Shown: positions 36,331 through 47,725 of the stretch, in pieces
Layout: the number at the start of each line of letters is the position of its first letter
Numbering within the stretch: the stretch's first letter is position 1
NCBI GenBank assembly: GCA_963678705.1
Contig: OY783220.1
Coordinates: forward strand, 3,989,001-4,053,000
Direction: 5' to 3'
DNA from: Panorpa germanica
Taxonomy: Eukaryota; Arthropoda; Insecta; Mecoptera; Panorpidae
DNA: 64,000 bases
The notes under the pieces: model-generated
The model's input: the letters and a program-made list of their open reading frames with translations, nothing else
Database searches by the model: none
What the model was told of the DNA's origin: nothing
Program-made: the position numbers and the translations under genes

Positions 36331-38136
36331 AAAATTATGTTATTATTCATGCCTCTGTAATTTGATTTTTTTTTATTATAGGTAAGAATACTGCACTGTA
36401 AATGCGTCAAAAATAAAAACAAACAAAAAATGTAAAATTGTTGAAAAAAAAATTTGAATTTCTTTTATTAGAAATGAGGAAAAATAAAATTACATAATTC
36501 AGACTATACATGAAAAAAAACGTAAAAAAAATGAATTTCCTTTTATTTAAGATCCCATTGTTATATTCTACATGCATTAAGCAGCTTAAAAGCTTACATC
36601 TTTTAAGAAAAACGAGTAATTCTGTAGGCAAATATAAGCTTTTTAAGACCGTTGAGATACTGGAACTTAAAATGGGATAGTACAATTGAATATCATTTCA
36701 GGTCATCTTTGATTTTAAAATTAATGTAAAAATATAAAAATTATGAAGAAACTCGGGTTTGTACAAACACTACTGAAATCTATCATACGACAATGAATTT
36801 TATCTTATTCGTTTCTATATACATTATAGAAAAATAAGTAAATCAGTGCTTTTTAATTATATCAGCAGTTTATACCCCACAACTTGTTTTAAGTATGAGT
36901 CGCCGCCGAGCTCTCGTAATTTGAACTATACGTAATTTATATTAAGCTAACTCGCAACCAAATACACTAATTGATATTACTCATTTAATCGTTTACAAGT
37001 TTCCATTCAATAATTGTAAAACGTTTTAGAAATGTTAAATATGTAATACCAAAATCACAAATACATATAAATATTATAATAAACTATATTCATAGCTTAT
37101 TTATTATTTAAATAATGTACAGCAAATGATATCACTTTAAAGTGACCACTGCCAACCATATTAGCATAATAATTTCCATGGAAATTAATTTCATATGTAA
37201 ATTGAGATATATTATTAATTACCAGCGATAGGACACTCTAATTTAATTAATAATAAATTTAACATTTCAAAAACAATATAATGAAAATGAATCTGTAGCT
37301 ATTACTGCAACCATAGATACAAATTTATTCATTAAAGCTTTTTGTGTTTAAACGTACTAAAAGTGAACAAATACACGACTGAAATTAGAGAGAGAGAGAG
37401 AGAACGGGAGGACGAACTCCAGTATCAGCACCAGCACCAGGACCAGGACCAACACATTTGTATGCGATTATAAATGACTAAAACTATGTGGCGAACTTGT
37501 GATATAACGACAGGGCTGGCAAACTATAGAAATAATTAGAAACTAACACATCTCTTAATAAGTTTGTAGGATGATGTTTTATTCTTTCTATAATACCACA
37601 ACTAAGTATAGATATACTTATTTATGGTAATAGCTTACATTTCAATGATTAAACGGTGTACAATAATTTTTTCTCCGACTGTGTCTCATAGTCAACTAAT
37701 AGTCAAAATGTCATAAAATTATGACAAGTCCAAGAAATATTTGCAAATGTCACCGCAATTATGGTTGTATGTTGACAAATTTAAAAATAATGCGAAATTT
37801 AAAATACCAGCTATTGTTAAAAGGCACTATATACCAGACTGCATCTACCTCCAATATTGAAATAACCCAAAAAATTCAATCTAAAATGCCTAATAACATA
37901 AAACATCGGGATCTGTATATACCCCCAGTTAACTAAGAAATAGTGCTTAGAATCAAATCATACAAAGAGAAAATACTTGAACATCCAAACAATTTGGCCA
38001 GCTGTCCAATAATTCCATCGGGATGAGTCGATGGGCACACCACACTTTACTTTATTTTTATTTTTACATACCTATCACTGCATGTCCTCTAAACAGGACA
38101 GATTGCAATAATCTATAGAAATCAAATTTAAACATA
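36331..38136. other. No recognised gene
   Basis: AT-rich. Contains a (GA)n run at 37387-37404, an adjoining CCAG-rich short tandem repeat (about 37420-37453), and a solo arm of the 20189 palindrome at about 36912. Confidence 0.45.
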
Positions 38137-38138
38137 TA

Positions 38139-40170
38139 CAGGGTGTCCCAAAATTCAACGATAAGCCGGCACCAGAAGATGGTCCTGCTCATGACTACAC
38201 AAGAAAAGAAGAAAAAAAAAATTTATCTCATTTTGTTTAGGAATTAGAAAAAAAATAATTTTTTTTTCGAAAATTGAAACACCTTAAGATGTTTTTAACT
38301 ACCATGACCACAATTATTCAAATATTTCGGATTTTTTTTTTGTATCGGCAACCTAAATAGCACTGCTATCCATCACAATCATTAAAACTCCCAGAATGCT
38401 AGTAGTTTTTACACAAAAATCAATCGAAATTACTTTTTTCCCTAAAATTTTTAAAGATTTTTACTTTCAGTCCAGTTTAACTCATCGTGGTGTAAAAAAA
38501 AAGTATGAACACTACTATGGCAAGTTTTTTTAAAAATTGGCGCAACTCTTCAGGATTCCATAATGGTATAATACTCTAGGAAAACTAGCAATAAAAAAAA
38601 ATTATGCATACTATTTCTAAAAAAGAACCATATTTCATAATTTGTTGTTGTTGATAGTTATCATTTTTACAATACCCAAAAGAGGTTTTTTATAGTTGAA
38701 TGAATTAAAACAAGTGATACAAACAATTTTTCATTTATTTTATAAATTTTATAGTTTATTTACATTATAGTAAATGTTCAAAATGTTTTCCACCAGCATA
38801 AATACAGGCACGACATCGCCTCAAAAAAAATCTTTTTCATATCATATCGTTTACCTTTCATATGATGTGCAACCTGAGTATTTATTTGTCGAAGCTCGTC
38901 CAATGTTGCTTCAGGTTTTGAATAAACTCTTTCTTTAAGACAACCCCAATAGAAGAAGTCCAGGGGGTTTAGATCGGGTGAATGGGGTGGCCATAATATA
39001 GGACCAAATCGTCCAATCCAACGCCCTGGATACTCTTCGTTTAAGTATTCTCACACAGAGCGAGCATAGTGAGCTGAGCAACCATCATTTTGCAACCAAA
39101 TGTTTTGTAAATCACTTATGGGCACGTCTTCTAATAATTCTGACAAATCATTTTGTAAAAAGTTCAAGTAATTATTGCCATCTAATTTCCTTGTATCTCA
39201 AAGGGCCCAAGTACTTTTCCATTTAATATGCCCGTCCATAGGTTAATCTTAAATTGATATTGGGATTTGTCTAGTCTCATTAGGTGCGGATTTTCATTGC
39301 TCCAGCTATGTAGGTTATGCAGGTTTAAATAACCATCTTTCTTGCAGGTTGTTTCATCCGACTATAGAATTTTACCTAAGAATTGGGGATCTTCCCTGAG
39401 TTTTTGCAGCATAACACGGCAAAATGCGACCCGTTGTGGATATTATCCAATGGTAATAACGTCCGAAAAAAAAACAATCTTTTTTAAGGAGGTGTTGTGG
39501 CTGTATTAATGCCAGTGGGAAACAATTTGAACATTTACTGTAATGTAAATAATGTAATAAATTTATAAAATGAATTAAAAATTGTTTGTACCATTTGTTT
39601 TAATTCATTCAACTATATAAAACCTCTTTTGGGTATTGTAAAAATGATAACTATCAACAACAACAATTTATGAAATATGGTTCTTTTTTTGAAATAGTAT
39701 GCATAATTTTTTTTTTATTGCTAGTTTTCCTGGAGTATTATACCATTTTGGAATCCTGAAGAGTTGCGCCAATTTTTAAAAAAACTTGCCATAGTAGTGT
39801 TCATACTTTTTTTTTACACCACGATGAGTTAAAGTGGACTGAAAGTAAAGATCTTTAAAAATTTTAGGGAAAAAAGTAATTTCGATTGATTTTTGTGTAA
39901 AAACTACTAGCATTCTGGGAGTTTTAATGGTTGTGATGGATAGCAGTGCTATTTAGGTTGCCGATACAAAAAAAAAATCTGAAATATTTGAAAAATTGTG
40001 GTCATGGTAGTTAAAAACATCTTAAGGTGTTTCAATTTTCGAAAAAAAAATTATTTTTTTTCTAATTCCTAAACAAAATGAGATAAATTTTTTTTTTCTT
40101 CTTTTCTTGTGTAGTCATGAGCAGGACCATCTTCTGGTGCCGGCTTATCGTTGAATTTTGGGACACCCTG
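38139..40170 (-). mobile_element. Fold-back Tc1/mariner-superfamily element with ~700-bp inverted arms
   Basis: The ends CAGGGTGTCCCAAAATTC and GAATTTTGGGACACCCTG are flanked by TA (38137-38138, 40171-40172). Inverted similarity extends far beyond the tips. 38139-38780 mirrors 39530-40170 almost base for base, and weaker similarity continues to about 38845 and 39466. Only about 620 bp separates the arms. That centre plus the inner left arm carries a damaged transposase on the minus strand. The TA target and protein motifs place it in the IS630-Tc1-mariner superfamily. Arms this long are unusual, since most mariners have TIRs of tens of bases. Confidence 0.85.
38778..39465 (-). pseudogene. Broken DDE transposase, Tc1/mariner superfamily
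   Basis: Read on the minus strand, the conserved blocks come in order: stop-SDETTCKKDGYLN with HSWSNENPH (about 39361-39270), KINLWTGILNGKVLGPFEIQG, NIWLQNDGCSAHYARSV (about 39105-39055), then RWIGRFGPILWPPHSPDLNP and LDFFYWGCLKERVYSKPEA, ending CLYLCWWKTF and a stop at 38778. The candidate catalytic residues are D in SDET, D in QNDG and D in NPLD. The last two are 41 residues apart, counting one stop codon as a residue, which suggests a DD41D-type arrangement. A stop before SDET, a frameshift after EIQG and a stop after ARSV inactivate it. The N-terminal DNA-binding part is missing. The last 20 or so codons lie inside the inverted arm. Confidence 0.8.
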
Positions 40171-40172
40171 TA

Positions 40173-40838
40173 TATGTATATCAGATAAGATTTTTCATAA
40201 ATCAAAAATGTACCTGCCTAATTAGTTACACTTGCAAATATTCAGAAATCTTTTATGGTTAATACGTCCAAACTTAAAAAAGTCATTTTTTAGAAACAAT
40301 ATCATTCCGCGAGAATTAAACAGCTTTTAAAACATTACCAACAATGAAAAAACCTTATCGCTCAGCTTCACTTTTCCTAGAAGTAATATATTTTAAGATT
40401 TACTTAAAGAAACTGCAGCTTAGACTTATCAAACAATTTTGACATAATGAACGAACAAAAACTTTAACTTTTTAAAAAGATGTCTAAGCCTCGTACATTT
40501 TGCTTCCGGCACTTTCAGCCTGTCAAGTATTTTACTATTATTAAAAAAAACTATATAAGATGTAAGACAACAGCAAGGAAGTTGCTACACATGTATTTTT
40601 TTAAAGATGAATCATACAATAAACAGACTCATTCCCATCCCTGAACTGTTCACGCCAGTGTATTAGTGTATGTAGATGTGTTCAACTGTATTATAAAACT
40701 ATATTATAAAACAACAATTCTACATTTACTGTATGCCAAAGCAGTGGCTGCCGATCCTTGCAGGCACTGAAGTACGTGCTCAGAAATGTTGACATTAAAG
40801 TTAGTAAACTAATTTGTAACAAAACAGATTTGCGGATG
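40173..40838. other. No recognised feature
   Basis: AT-rich flank of the fold-back element, with no coding or repeat signature recognised. Confidence 0.4.
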
Positions 40839-41238
40839 GTCCTCTGGGTGGCCGAGCGATTTAGGTCATAGACAACACTCAGCTGATCGTGGTGGTATGC
40901 GAATAGGGATATTTCCGCTGACATTGCACCACTCGTGCCATCGGTGAGCAGTTCTCGTGTCAATGCATACTAAATTTCCATTCCAGACGAATACACTTCA
41001 GTGATCTATATTAGCTTGGAGTGTTTCTGCTCCAGCTACACACTTAAGTTCCAGTACACATGTAGATGCCATCTTTGCGAGTTTAGGATCTGTAAAGACT
41101 GGCATCGCACACCTCTAGGAGTAAGGAAAATCAACCATAATTTACTGAACACAGTATAGTGGTATAACTCTATTGCTGAAGGTGGAACAAACTTATTCCA
41201 TGATTGGTAAAATAATTAACTCACCAAATAATAAAAAG
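40839..41238 (+). repeat. tRNA-SINE family 2, long form
   Basis: The head 'tcctctgggtggccgagcga', with 'ttaggtcatagac', and the tail 'aattaactcaccaaataata' match the short form at 18648. Where the short form carries its B box, this copy has about 280 bp of other sequence, part of which also stands alone at 20345-20600. Either the short form arose by deletion or this one is a SINE dimer or chimera. Confidence 0.7.
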
Positions 41239-41806
41239 GGTTTGTGACCCCACTCTGTAAAACGCAACGACCTACCACTGCACTACTGTATACCATATTC
41301 AACATATACATTTTGAGAGAGACTGCGAGCAATGACATAGTTTGGCCAACATCCAATCTTCGCCGCCTGTTGCTTGAAGTTAACAGAATCTTCTGTCGTG
41401 CTGTCTCTTACTGTATTCCGCAAATATATTATTGTTTAATATAGCGTTTGAGCCAACATTTTCGATATATCGCATAAATTTACTTGTTTTATTAGGACTT
41501 AAAAGTTATTCATTTCGTTTACTAAACTAAATATAAAAGATGTTGAAATGTAAAATACCATTATGTTTCACTAATTGTTGAATTTAAAGAATTATTAAAT
41601 ACTGTTACAGAATGATATATTTGTGTGTTTCAAAATAGATGCTAAAGTTCAGATAATGCCAAGGCTACACTCATACAGACTTATATACTATGCAGCTATA
41701 TACTATTTCAGATATTACCACCAGACCGATGACGTCACTTGCATCACAAAACTACGATCAGAGTTGCCAGTAACTAAACTAAAAAATAAACAAATTTTAT
41801 ATACTA

Positions 41807-42036
41807 CTAGCTGGACCTGACAACTAGTTTTCCTTTGCAAATTTCAATAATTTTTTTTGCAATTCAACTGAAAATAGTAGCAAAAAGCATCTTTCAAGAA
41901 GCTTTTCAAATCTGAATTTTTTTAAATGTTTTCTTTACTAAAAAAAATATCCAGAGAGAATAAATATATTCAAATCGGTCCAACCGTTCTCAAGTGATGC
42001 GCTTACCAACGAACAGCGTTTATTTATATATATAGA
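41807..42036 (-). mobile_element. Lep1-like Helitron, complete (230 bp)
   Basis: On the minus strand it starts TCTATATATATAAATAAACG and continues with 'ctgttcgttggtaagcgcat' and 'gaacggttggaccgatttg', the conserved Lep1-type opening. It ends GTCAGGTCCAGCTAG. It lies between A (complement of 42037) and T (complement of 41806), so insertion is AT-specific without duplication. No coding capacity. Related copies are at 20605 and 63898. Confidence 0.85.
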
Positions 42037-42078
42037 TAAGATTAGATCTGTCTAACACTGAGACTAAAGATACACTAA

Positions 42079-42602
42079 GGCCCTCAGCATACGACGCGAC
42101 TGGTTGCAAACCTTAGCCCCGTATCTGCCCGAACCGAATGTCATTACAACTGTGTTGTAAGTAAAAGAACGAAAGTGTTTACGAGTGAGATAAAACACAC
42201 GGCAAGAACGTAACTAAACTGATTTTAAACTGGTTTTGAGCATATATTCACCGACTAAATTTATCGGTCGCAGGGCACTGTTGGTTTAATGATGACATCA
42301 TCAACAGAGATGTTTACGAAAAGTATTTAAATACATACATACAATCAAATATAACACAATAGAATCCCCTGTTTTGCTATTGTTAAAAATTCTATTGAGT
42401 CACGATACACGGCTCGACATGGCTTGTGCTCGTTTTCGTTGAAAACTTCGTTTCGCGTTTAGTTTGCAATCAGCCGACTCGTGTACCTTTCTCGTGTTTT
42501 ATCTCATATCTCGATCTCTCACTAACAACAGTTGTAATCACATTCGCTTCGGGTAGATTCGGGGCTAAGGTTTGCAACCAGTCGCGTCGTATGCGGAGGG
42601 CC
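42079..42602. mobile_element. PIF/Harbinger-like MITE, GGCCCTC ends (524 bp)
   Basis: The left end GGCCCTCAGCATACGACGCG is mirrored by the right end CGCGTCGTATGCGGAGGGCC. The repeat continues through 'actggttgcaaaccttagcc' for about 75 bp. TAA flanks both ends (42076-42078, 42603-42605). The right half carries 'tcacgatacacggctcgaca', and the centre has no open frame of note. Confidence 0.82.
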
Positions 42603-42895
42603 TAATAGTCTTCAGTGTACGGGTAGAAATGTCACAATGGAGCATTCCTGTCATAGCCAACGTGTCGTGCCTACTTAAATGTTTTTCAATGCACCGATTT
42701 ATTAATGTTAGCAGTTAAATTAGATTTGTTTGCTGAAAAAATAGCAGATAGCCGGAATTTATTCGCAATCTTGAAATTAGCGTACAGTCGTAAGTTGTAT
42801 TTAGTGGTTGCAATAGGTACAGTTAAGAATATCATATAGACTGTGCCCGAATCTCAGTAACGGACGCAGTTCGTTGCAGAGCGGAAACAGCTTTA

Positions 42896-43391
42896 TGCCT
42901 CGTACAGATTGATGTGACATAAACATGTGGCATTCAACATTTTTTGTAAGAAGTTGTACAACACGTCCACACTGGTGCGACATGCAACTTAAAACGTGGA
43001 AATGTTTCATATTTCGAACAAATTCTTTATGTGTACCATACTTTAGGTAGATGAAAACGTAACCATTACCTCCCACTCCCCACAACTTTTATATTGAATT
43101 GGCTATCGGAATAACACATTAAAAAAAGTATTACTGGACTAAATGTAATATTGCACCCAGAGAAAAGCGTTTTAAATTGATGATAACTTTTCGAAATACA
43201 AAATCACTTCTGCTCTCCAATAAAATAAACGACAAGAAGTTAATTCGCGTGATTGGTTATAGTTCGTCCATACCAGTGCAACATCAACAAGCAACACGTT
43301 TTGTATTTTATTCACACTCACGTGTAATAAAATTATTGTGAGTGAAACGTAAAATATGTTTCATGTGATGTTGCCCAGGTCTAAACGGACT
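42896..43391. mobile_element. TIR element, TGCYTCGTACA family, diverged copy
   Basis: The left end TGCCTCGTACAGATTG follows TTA (42893-42895) and matches the family at 10491 and 52188, including 'gttgtacaacacgtccacac'. The right end CCAGGTCTAAACGGACT mirrors the family end, but no matching target duplication remains. A central imperfect palindrome (about 43298-43365) has arms 'attttattcacactcacg' and 'tgtgagtgaaacgtaaaat'. Confidence 0.55.
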
Positions 43392-44311
43392 ACTAAACTT
43401 ATATCAAAATTTCGGTAAATTGAAATCCGTTCAAATATAAAATACCAGCTTATTCCTACGCCTAGTTAATTTCAATTTGATAAATTGTTGCATTTGGTAA
43501 ATCGCCACAAGAAATTCATGCAAATAAATATGAAATTATCACAAATTACTTAGAATAATATTTATGTAGTTTAATGCTTGTTATATAAGATTAAAAACAT
43601 AATTTTAAAACCATAAACTAATGTTTAGTTTAATCATAATGAAACATATTAAATAATCATAAATTATAAAAATAACAAATTAAATATACAGAGATTAAAA
43701 GGATTTTATATCGGGCTATTTCAAGAGCGCACGCGCCTTTTTAACCAAGTGCTATGAATGCTGGTTATACGTTTGTAAATATGTATCTATGTATATGTAT
43801 AATTACATAGATTTTGGCAACGCGAGTACCAGAAATAAACCATCCATCTTATGCGATTCACTATGACTTAACACTATGTAATAAAGAAAATCGTTCAGAA
43901 AAAAAAAAAACATTCAAATGTTTACACATCGTTACGAGCAAATTGTAAAGAAAAAATGTAAACATGGAAATGAAAAGTATTTTTAGTTATAAAAATGTAA
44001 AAAAAAGAACAACAATTGCATAATGAAGTAATGTGCTACACTACATAAACAACATGTTTGTAAACCGATGGGTTAATGACTAAAATAAAAGGAGAAGATG
44101 ATGAATAGGTTCTAAGATGATAGACAAACAGGTGTGCAAAGAAAAAGATACAAGTTTCTTATTTATGAATAGATACTTGCATGTTAGGTTCAAGGATGGG
44201 TTATAGGGTGTTCTTGAAAAACACATATTAAAAAAAATCAAAATATTTAAAGAGAACGTCTAAATGAATATAATATGATTTTTTGTAATATTATTGCGTA
44301 AACTATAATAA
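43392..44311. other. No recognised feature
   Basis: AT-rich, no coding, repeat or RNA signature recognised. Confidence 0.4.
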
Positions 44312-44312
44312 A

Positions 44313-44650
44313 CTAGCTGTCCCGGCCACGCGTTGCTGTGACTAACGTTTTTGTCATATTACATTACATAGCGCCATCTATTAAATATTTACTCAATCTA
44401 GTCAACCGAATATTTACTCAATCTAGTCAACAGATGTCGCCATCATCGTCGCCAGATGTCATATGTCATATACAGATAATTAATAGACAAATAATTTGCA
44501 ATAAGATAATAATAAATTGAGATGTAAGCTATCCTATATTTCAAGTTGGATCAAACTGCACCCGGTGTACAAATTTGATTAAAATCGGTTAAGTAGTTTA
44601 GGAGTCCATCGCGGAGAGACAACGTGACACGTAATTTATATATATTAAGA
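44313..44650 (-). mobile_element. Non-autonomous Helitron A, copy 3 (338 bp)
   Basis: Same termini as the copy at 7038: on the minus strand TCTTAATATATATAAATTAC at the 5' end and GGCCGGGACAGCTAG at the 3' end, between A and T. It lacks the 'attgcaatc' segment near 44510 but has the 'agacaaataattt' found in copy 2. All three copies lie in the same orientation. Confidence 0.85.
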
Positions 44651-47479
44651 TAATATAATGATTTTAACTTACAAAATCTGCTGTTGAAATTTCTTGAATT
44701 ATGGATTACATTTTTCAGGATATCTTACCTGCAATAAAAGAAAACATCAAAATTAGCATAAGAGTAACAAATATTACAGTACAAATATCTAGCATATATC
44801 CCACATATAATACACCTCATTTCATTAGCAACTTTGCACGCCGGAAAACCGGCTCCGCTCGTAAAACATTTAAAGAAAAGTTGCGGCCAAATTGCTCGAA
44901 TCTGCATTTTGCTACTCTTGTTTGTAGCAAAATTTATTTACAAATACTTACTTATACAATTAAGTAAATTTATGTGAACACTTAATATAACTAATTAATA
45001 TCATTTTAGTCTAAAACAATATTTAAAACCTAATTCATTTTCAATTCAATTCATTTATCAACCTAGTGATAAATTCATGTCTCTGATAAAAACCGGATTC
45101 AAAAAGTACCGCAGAACCCATTCCATTCCGCTCCAATGCAGTTAAGTCGAAATATTTTTTATACGATAAGAAAGAGTAAAGCTTTAATAATACAGAAAAA
45201 CGAGTAAATTTTTTATGAATTTATTCTAAAAACTTAACTTTTTGAATATCAAAATTTATTCCATTACAAAAACGACTCCCAATCATTTAATTGTAATCAC
45301 AGTACAATTGTAATGCATAACATGATATATAGATATAAATTAAAAATTATTGGAGTATTTCAAGTTTTGCTAAATAAAAAGTGTGATCTTTGGAAATAAT
45401 CGAGTTGTGACAAAATGTAACGGTGATTACATGGAATGCCTGATAAACTGTATACTGGAAACAGCAACAAAGATATTTATAGCAACAGTGTATTGTGGTA
45501 ATATTATATTATTAATAATCCTATAATAACAATCCTGAAATCCAGTCACGAAAAACACATAATATCGCATTTCAGAATAAGCTTCTAGAACCAAACATCT
45601 AACAATATACTAGTTCTGACATTTCGACCAAATAGAAAACTAAACAAAGAAAAACAATTCATAGCGTCTTAATAAAAATATAGAAAAATTATATTGTTTT
45701 TCTTCTCGTTTCTACAAACACTATTGTCAATACTCTCTGTGGAAATCAAAGAATTTCTTAAAGAACGCCTCTTGCTTTGTGACCTTTTAAAATCAATACC
45801 GTTGTTACTAAATTTTCATCATAAGAACACATATAGAACATTATATAATTACTCTTTAATCTCTTTTCCTATATGCTTCACGTTAGTTTACTCCTCCGGA
45901 CTGTATTTTAAATATATCCAAACATAATATAAGTCACAGTCTTAAAATCTTCACATTCGGACGGAGACGAAAGTATCTTACTGAATCTTAAGGAATAATA
46001 ATTGATGTTTTACTAGCACAGTTAGTAGAACATAGGTATAGAGCATAGGTAGAAGAACATAGGTATACTAAATAAATATAGACTAAACAGAATAAGAACT
46101 TTGAGCGGTGCGCTTGTAGTAGATGAGTAGAGTACGATGTTCACTGTACAAAGTATAAATTACTACTTTAGTTGTTCACTCAATGAAGTGAAGTGTAATT
46201 TCATTTGAGATGTGAACTCAACGACTATTAAATTGTGACTCTTCTTATATGCTTTTTTCTAAAAAAATATTGGCTCTACTATTAAGTTTTATGCAGAGCA
46301 ATTCACAACTTTCAGCTGCTGGTTTAAATATATTTTTAACAAAAACAAAAATTGCTATCCTTTTAGAATTTATCTCTATAATTTATTATTTTGAAAATAT
46401 TCTTATCACATGTAAATAAATGTATTTTATAATTTAACAAACTTACTTTTATATACAATTGAAGTAAATAAATAACTTTGAAGTCAAAAGCATAAAACAC
46501 AAAAATATAAATAGGGGAATCAAGATAATGTAAGCGTACGTAACTAACGGATTTTAGCGTAAAATTCAAATATTAAATTTCGTTTCAGGTACTCATGTAA
46601 AAGTATACGAATTGCTGTACTGCACGTACATACATACATACATATTTAACGTAAATCAGAATTAATATACATATTTTAAACATTAATGTTTTTAAAACTA
46701 AAATTTATTTTATAAGATTTTTAAAAGTTGAATATTTTACTCTAAAATCATAAATAATAATACATGTTTGTTCATGAAGGAAATACGTATTATTAGGTTG
46801 CTTACATGGGTTCAGGTTACTTACTGAGGTTTATATAGGGTACAGAAGTAGTTGCGCCATTCAGTAATTTCGTTCGAGAGGCGGGACAATAAAATTTTGT
46901 CCCGACACAGTTCATTCACCATCATATAATATAATAACCGTATAGTAACCTTAAGAAATAATATGATTGATTAGAAAAAATCTAAATAATATACAATTTT
47001 TTTTTAACTATCCTTGATGTCAGATTTATCGCTGCCTAATAAGTTTGTGAAATTTTGAAAGTATATATATATAAGTAGATTCGGGAACAGAACGTGGAAA
47101 CACTGCAGTTTTGTGTCAAGCATTAATACTTGCAGCAACTATGCTGTAGTTTAGTAGCTGTAACGTTCGCTAGTAGTTTGTATATTAATATTTAGCATAG
47201 TAATTTGAGCATAGTAATATGAGAGTAGCCTAATTAATAAGAATGGTATTATATGGAGATGGTGCAAAATATGCATTTATAATGACTTTTGACTCTTTGA
47301 TTAATTACTCCAGTAAAATTGTAAATTGCAATTCCTGTCAAAGTGTATATTAATATTTTATTCGAATTAAAAACTTGAAATTATTAGTCAAGGAATAGTT
47401 TTATTAATATTATTTCTAGTCGAATAATGTACACAGTTAAAAATAAAACAATAAATTACTATTTGAATATAACATTAAA
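44651..47479. other. Long stretch without a recognised gene
   Basis: AT-rich. An open frame of 88 codons at 44701-44967 and others of 60-77 codons show no recognised motif. A small hairpin 'cgggacaa...ttgtcccg' at 46884-46906 and a short CATA run near 46630 are the only structures noted. Confidence 0.4.
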
Positions 47480-47725
47480 CATTTGGATATACATACTATA
47501 TTCAAGGTATATGCATTCATGTATATTGCATCTCCTATGTGTATGCTGTTTTAATGTAAAATCTGCACTGTATATGCAAGTCATATGTATGTGCAAATGC
47601 AAAGGTATGAGCATATTTAAACATTCCTGCATGTACATAGTATGTACTGTCATGTATATTCATTTCATGTATATGCAATGTATATACATTTTTTTCACAT
47701 TATGTAGCATATATGAATTTACGAA
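47480..47725 (+). repeat. Dispersed repeat B, copy 2
   Basis: The best-preserved counterpart of 3393-3640, carrying the same series of words ('atattcaaggtatatgcatt', 'agtcatatgtatgtgcaaat', 'tagtatgtactgtcatgtat', 'cacattatgtagcat'). The 116-codon open frame through it is repeat-driven and not conserved in frame. Confidence 0.65.

Noticed and set aside
36407..36685. 92-codon Phe-rich minus-strand frame
   Set aside because: Driven by poly(A/T) runs; no motif and no repeat or splice support.
46884..46906. Hairpin 'cgggacaa...ttgtcccg' as a terminator or RNA element
   Set aside because: Eight base pairs in isolation in a eukaryotic intergenic region, with no transcript context.
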